Source: CAZUCE01 sp964619265
GTDB taxonomy: Bacteria; Planctomycetota; UBA1135; GCA-002686595
Reading direction: 5' to 3'
Assembly (NCBI GenBank): GCA_964619265.1
Contig: CAZUCE010000002.1
Coordinates: forward strand, 124,001 to 188,000
Length of the DNA stretch: 64,000 bases
The position numbers and the translations under genes were made by a program. The notes beneath the pieces are model-generated. The model worked only from the letters and a program-made list of their open reading frames with translations, was not told the origin of the DNA and made no database searches. This document shows positions 61,701 through 64,000 of the stretch, piece by piece (the first letter of the stretch is position 1; every line of letters starts with the position of its first letter).

Positions 61701-61948
61701 CTGGAGGACTTCTCGCGCTGGGTCGTCGCGCTTCGGGCCAGCCCCTGCGCGTCGCATCGCTGGTGGTGCTCTCGGCCGCGCTCGCCAAGCTGTTCTTGCT
61801 GGACCTGTCCGATCTCGAAGGCCTCTATCGGGTCGTCTCGATCACGGGTCTGGCCGTGTGTCTCCTGGCCGTGTCGCTGTTTTATCAGCGGTTCGTCTTC
61901 GGCCGGTCAGGCTTCAGAGCGACCGGTGCCGAATCGACTTCAGGTTGA
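58781..61948 (+). CDS. DUF2339 large polytopic membrane protein
   Basis: 1055 residues. An N-terminal helix and a coiled stretch (LKSAVKNLRVAQTRLEELESKL) lead to an acidic, repeat-rich linker where PSEQ units result from a short tandem DNA repeat at about 59,010-59,065. From about residue 180 more than 20 membrane helices follow, starting with ERWIGVRGAALLCGLLFALAAVLFFKHAFEQGWITPLMRVWMGA, the DUF2339 signature. Function is unknown; similar proteins are common in Planctomycetota and Proteobacteria. GTG 58781 start. Confidence 0.88.
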   Translation: MEILFVLILLFFAVFGIPILLFYRIQGIEGQLKSAVKNLRVAQTRLEELESKLAPNAGDVRLPARSVGSSPVPAEPDPSEQGPSEQDPSEQDPHEPNPREAARTLDGEPAESQREATDPPPLRARSGLESLGFDTPASGLPASAALGNPVEGLAGELGEDLPKERAAAPGAEPVPAQEPFQWERWIGVRGAALLCGLLFALAAVLFFKHAFEQGWITPLMRVWMGAIFGASAMLAAGVLHGRGVQAAPGALAGAGLVAWYAATWAAHRQYGFLSVSAAMPLFISTTALGVWMSLRLKSQTVAVLGLLGGFATPLLLAVQQPSAPGFFSYLLALQIGLAFVARRGSFFLLPILAVLAAGAVQGLWLLNHLSPETLPFALAGVGGQVVVFVLLSAPPNPTGRKLLIAAQATALALVTLLLIGLSSRLDLAGLLPGQALLGAVVLAGALLLERRQHFPSPAVGVLAAAVTGSAYIGILGQSSSALTTWEPLILALPPLVALGAREMDRRRGAQALWTAGPLVVFVVAAVGLGALVVQPFEVRPVLLAVPALLVAIGFGRERYQLPGGLQPGPMLAAAVPVTLLALEASAHGPSNSLAWFLVALLGLAAVFVLAFVRSRRLEPSGTGRNPDSFALAASLGLSGLGFASTCEDPSSALLAVFAALLWTAGWAGLVVATPGGRVGGWAAPAATLSAASFLTPTAFAIQGHLQAPWVTFGALVFGIAAVLTLSTRLYLGSTRSRQGSQPPEAGGAGDGEGHLSAGWLGLSILILIVFGDAQLSGRWFGEGPAWWPLAAGAALLASGFVPGGARSARFTFVAGLAPLLFAFATARVAPEPAALFGSAVATLGWCWLAGGTRAPALALLAGLGSSLAVATGLATGITSGFACGTPRGFAPAVLAFVFLGAAALVGRRLAFPDWNARSQRGGAKLLGASGLFGLLIGLSLFVLEVFGAGELTFLEVDTGSTAQVALSIAWALFAGGLLALGRRASGQPLRVASLVVLSAALAKLFLLDLSDLEGLYRVVSITGLAVCLLAVSLFYQRFVFGRSGFRATGAESTSG

Positions 61949-62121
61949 GCGCGTGGCCAGGTACCCGAACGTGCCCCGAACAAACCCCGTGTTCGGTGTT
62001 GGGGTGGATGGGGCGCAGGTTCGGGAACGGTCGCGTTCTGTGGACGATGAGCAGGCCGAGGTCGAACGAACACGGAGTTTGGCTGGTTAGAGTGCGCGTC
62101 CCAGCCCGTACAGCAGTTCCC

Positions 62122-63837
62122 TTGTCGTACCCGTTCGATCCCTTTCGGCTTCTTGGCCAATCCCGGCTCCTCCGCTTCTGCCCGGTTCTGCTGGTGGTCT
62201 GTCTGTTCGCCGTGCGGGCCAAGGCCCAGCAGGCGCCGGACGCCGCTCCGGTCTTCGTGCAGGAGTGGGAGCGAGCCTTGGCCGAATTCGAGCAGGCCAG
62301 CTCGAAACTGGAGCCGGGCGAGCGACTTCCCGATCATCCGGCGATCCGATTCGTGGACCGTGCCCTGGCTCTGGTCGAGTCCGGCGGCTGGCGGGACGGC
62401 GAAGTCTGGATTCTTGAGCAGTTGGATCACCTTCTGTGGCCGCCGCAGCGCAAGCGCGAGATACGAGCCGAACTGACCCAGCAGTTACTGGGGCGCGAGT
62501 TAGCTGAGCTTCCGAAGGGGCCTGCGGAGGCGGATTCGGAATCCCCGGACGAATCCGAACCGGCCTCGCCCTCGGTGGAGCTCTTGCAGCGCCTCGAAGT
62601 TGGCTTGCTCGAGCTCGCTCGAGCGACCTTCGAGGTGCCCTGGTCCGATGGCGTGGGATTGGCGAACGAGGCGCTCAACACTTGCTCGGCTCCGCCGGTC
62701 AAGGGGGCTGCTTTGTGGGCACTCAGTCAGTACGCGACGAAGGCCGGGACCACCGAAGAGGAAGCCGACTGGATCGAAGGGGACGGATTCTTGACGCAGG
62801 TCGTTGAGAACTTCGGCGAAACACGCGCGGCTACCCTGGCGGCACCGGTGCTGTGTGATCTCATGTCGCGCCGCTACGAAGCTGAGTACAAGCGGTGGTG
62901 GGCCGACCTTGAGGCCAGCGAGGCTGCGCCAGACCCCGAACTGCACCCCGCGAGGCAATGGTGGCCGCGTTTCGAAGGTCTTTCCGATCGCGGCGTAGGA
63001 GTCGCTCTTTGGTGGTTGATTCGCAACGCCGACGTCCACACGGGCTCCGACGAGGAACGACGCGAGCTGCGTCTCAGATTGTTCGACCGCATCGTGGAAG
63101 AGCACGCCGACGCGCTGTGGCTGGTGGACGCGATCCCCGAAGCCGACACGATGGTGGATGAGCTCTCGCGGGATGCGGTTTTGAATCTCGGGATTCGTTT
63201 GCTTGACGTTTCTAGCCGCCCGGAAGTGCGCGCCATAGCGCTGTACGAAATGGCTGGCTTGGCCAGTCGAGACGAAGCGGATGACGAAGGGGTCGAGCTG
63301 GCCCTTGACTTCCTTCGCCAGTTGGTGAAAGAGCAGCCTCGGCACCAATTGGCCCGCGCGGCGGGGGCTCGCATCTACGAACTCGAGAACCTACGTGTCG
63401 GTTCGCTCGCGCCCGAGATCTTGATTTCGGAAAAGGAGGGAGGACCGTTCCGCCTCAGCGACTATCGCGGACGCGTGACACTGATCGTCTTTTGGGGATA
63501 CGGCTTCGGCGGCGACCGCGGTCTGCTGAAGACCCTCGAACCCTATAGCAGCTCCATACCCGGCGCCCGATTCGCCGTGCTGGGCGTCAACACCGACGAC
63601 CGCGGCCCGGATTTGGAGGAGCGGTTGCGGGAAGATGCGTTCGGCTGGGATCACGTCCTGGTCGGGGGGCCGAGCGCCCATTGGCCTGCGACCTGGGGCG
63701 TCAATCGCTTTCCGACGACCTTCCTGCTCGACGAAGAAGGCGTGATTTTGGCCAAGCACCTCAAGGGGAGGAAATTGGCTCAGGCGGTCCAAGCCGCGCT
63801 GACGCCCGCCGAGGAAGGCAGTTCCGACGAGCAGTAG
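62122..63837 (+). CDS. Secreted protein with a C-terminal redoxin-like domain
   Basis: 571 residues from TTG 62122 (581 from GTG 62092). A signal peptide (FCPVLLVVCLFAVRAKA) is followed by about 400 residues of helical repeats with an acidic insert, and a C-terminal AhpC/TSA-like domain: LAPEILISEKEGGPFRLSDYRGRVTLIVFWGYGFGGDRGLLKTLEPYSS... WGVNRFPTTFLLDEEGVI. The redox cysteines are missing (GYGFGGDRG where CxxC is expected), so it probably binds rather than reduces. The frame upstream of 62122 has no start with a better signal peptide. Confidence 0.7.
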   Translation: MSYPFDPFRLLGQSRLLRFCPVLLVVCLFAVRAKAQQAPDAAPVFVQEWERALAEFEQASSKLEPGERLPDHPAIRFVDRALALVESGGWRDGEVWILEQLDHLLWPPQRKREIRAELTQQLLGRELAELPKGPAEADSESPDESEPASPSVELLQRLEVGLLELARATFEVPWSDGVGLANEALNTCSAPPVKGAALWALSQYATKAGTTEEEADWIEGDGFLTQVVENFGETRAATLAAPVLCDLMSRRYEAEYKRWWADLEASEAAPDPELHPARQWWPRFEGLSDRGVGVALWWLIRNADVHTGSDEERRELRLRLFDRIVEEHADALWLVDAIPEADTMVDELSRDAVLNLGIRLLDVSSRPEVRAIALYEMAGLASRDEADDEGVELALDFLRQLVKEQPRHQLARAAGARIYELENLRVGSLAPEILISEKEGGPFRLSDYRGRVTLIVFWGYGFGGDRGLLKTLEPYSSSIPGARFAVLGVNTDDRGPDLEERLREDAFGWDHVLVGGPSAHWPATWGVNRFPTTFLLDEEGVILAKHLKGRKLAQAVQAALTPAEEGSSDEQ

Positions 63838-63849
63838 GTGGAATCGAAG

Positions 63850-63999
63850 TCAGCCCCGCCGAGGGGCGGGCAAGCGAGTTCGCATGCGATCGACCAGCGC
63901 GTCCACGTCGTCCAGGTCCTGATAGAGCCCGAATCCGAATCGCAGCCGATCCGCGCGTGCGTCGGTCACGATCCCCGCCTCAATCAGGCGAGCTCGCAA
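63850..63999 (-). CDS. C-terminal end of a class V aminotransferase-like protein (partial)
   Basis: The minus strand from the right edge reads LRARLIEAGIVTDARADRL, then RFGFGLYQDLDDVDALVDRMRTRLP and a stop at 63850-63852. IVTDARADRLRFGFGLYQDxxDVDAL is the usual end of kynureninase or cysteine-desulfurase-type enzymes. The rest of the gene lies outside the window. It converges on the redoxin-like gene with 12 bp between. Confidence 0.6.
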   Translation of the reverse strand: MRARLIEAGIVTDARADRLRFGFGLYQDLDDVDALVDRMRTRLPAPRRG

Positions 64000-64000
64000 C

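Noticed and set aside
60379..61788. 469-codon open frame antisense to DUF2339
   Set aside because: Low-complexity Ser/Ala/Pro/Arg composition; the plus strand encodes an evident membrane protein.

Overview
This is a dense, GC-rich bacterial stretch of about 50 protein genes on both strands. Features that point to Planctomycetota are a DUF2231 membrane protein fused to a planctomycete-type cytochrome c motif, Cys-poor thioredoxin-like secreted proteins, large secreted proteins of unknown function, DUF2339, DUF2959 and PhoX-type proteins, weak or absent Shine-Dalgarno sites, and frequent GTG/TTG starts. The assignment is an inference from gene content, since no rRNA is present. I saw no tRNA, rRNA, CRISPR array, transposase, phage gene or replication origin.

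Layout. 1-9.1 kb: structured non-coding DNA, an M3 peptidase, a stand-alone GyrB-type Toprim protein, threonine ammonia-lyase, a saccharopine-dehydrogenase-like enzyme, an SDR, and a fused RDD-SpoIIM membrane protein. 9.0-14.2 kb, minus strand: MoxR/DUF58/DUF4350/DUF4129 cluster plus a polytopic membrane protein. 14.2-14.8 kb: GrxD-BolA pair. 15.8-19.3 kb: PhnD/C/E/E-type ABC importer, whose ATPase seems to start at CTG. 19.5-27.5 kb: TPR-ExbB-ExbD, a carboxypeptidase-regulatory-like protein, TauE, a TonB-like protein and a coiled-coil protein, ending in a striking 130-bp palindrome. 27.8-41.7 kb: MATE pump, glutamine amidotransferase, PhoX, glycosyltransferase, SDR, PHP-like and thioredoxin-like proteins, HtrA, fluoride channel, nuclease, homoserine kinase. 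41.9-49.7 kb: an aminotransferase-domain fragment, a Lys-tailed methyltransferase, glyoxalase, a thioredoxin-like protein, and a second MoxR/DUF58/transglutaminase cluster. 50-57.5 kb: a thioredoxin-fold protein lacking its cysteines, DUF2959 lipoprotein, a complete topoisomerase VI (A and B) with small accessory genes, an rRNA-type methyltransferase and a pseudouridine synthase. 57.6-64 kb: PPC lipoprotein, a repeat array, DUF2339, a redoxin-like protein and the end of a class V aminotransferase.

How the genes work together. Operons are tightly packed: twelve gene junctions are 4-bp stop/start overlaps (NTGA), suggesting translational coupling. Two MoxR clusters probably act in assembly or metal loading of envelope or von Willebrand-type proteins. 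The TPR/ExbB/ExbD/TonB genes look like an energised outer-membrane uptake machine. Grx-BolA suggests iron-sulfur handling. The topoisomerase VI locus and the stand-alone Toprim are the most unusual DNA-metabolism genes. Both topo VI subunits and one methyltransferase carry Lys/Ala-rich, histone H1-like tails.
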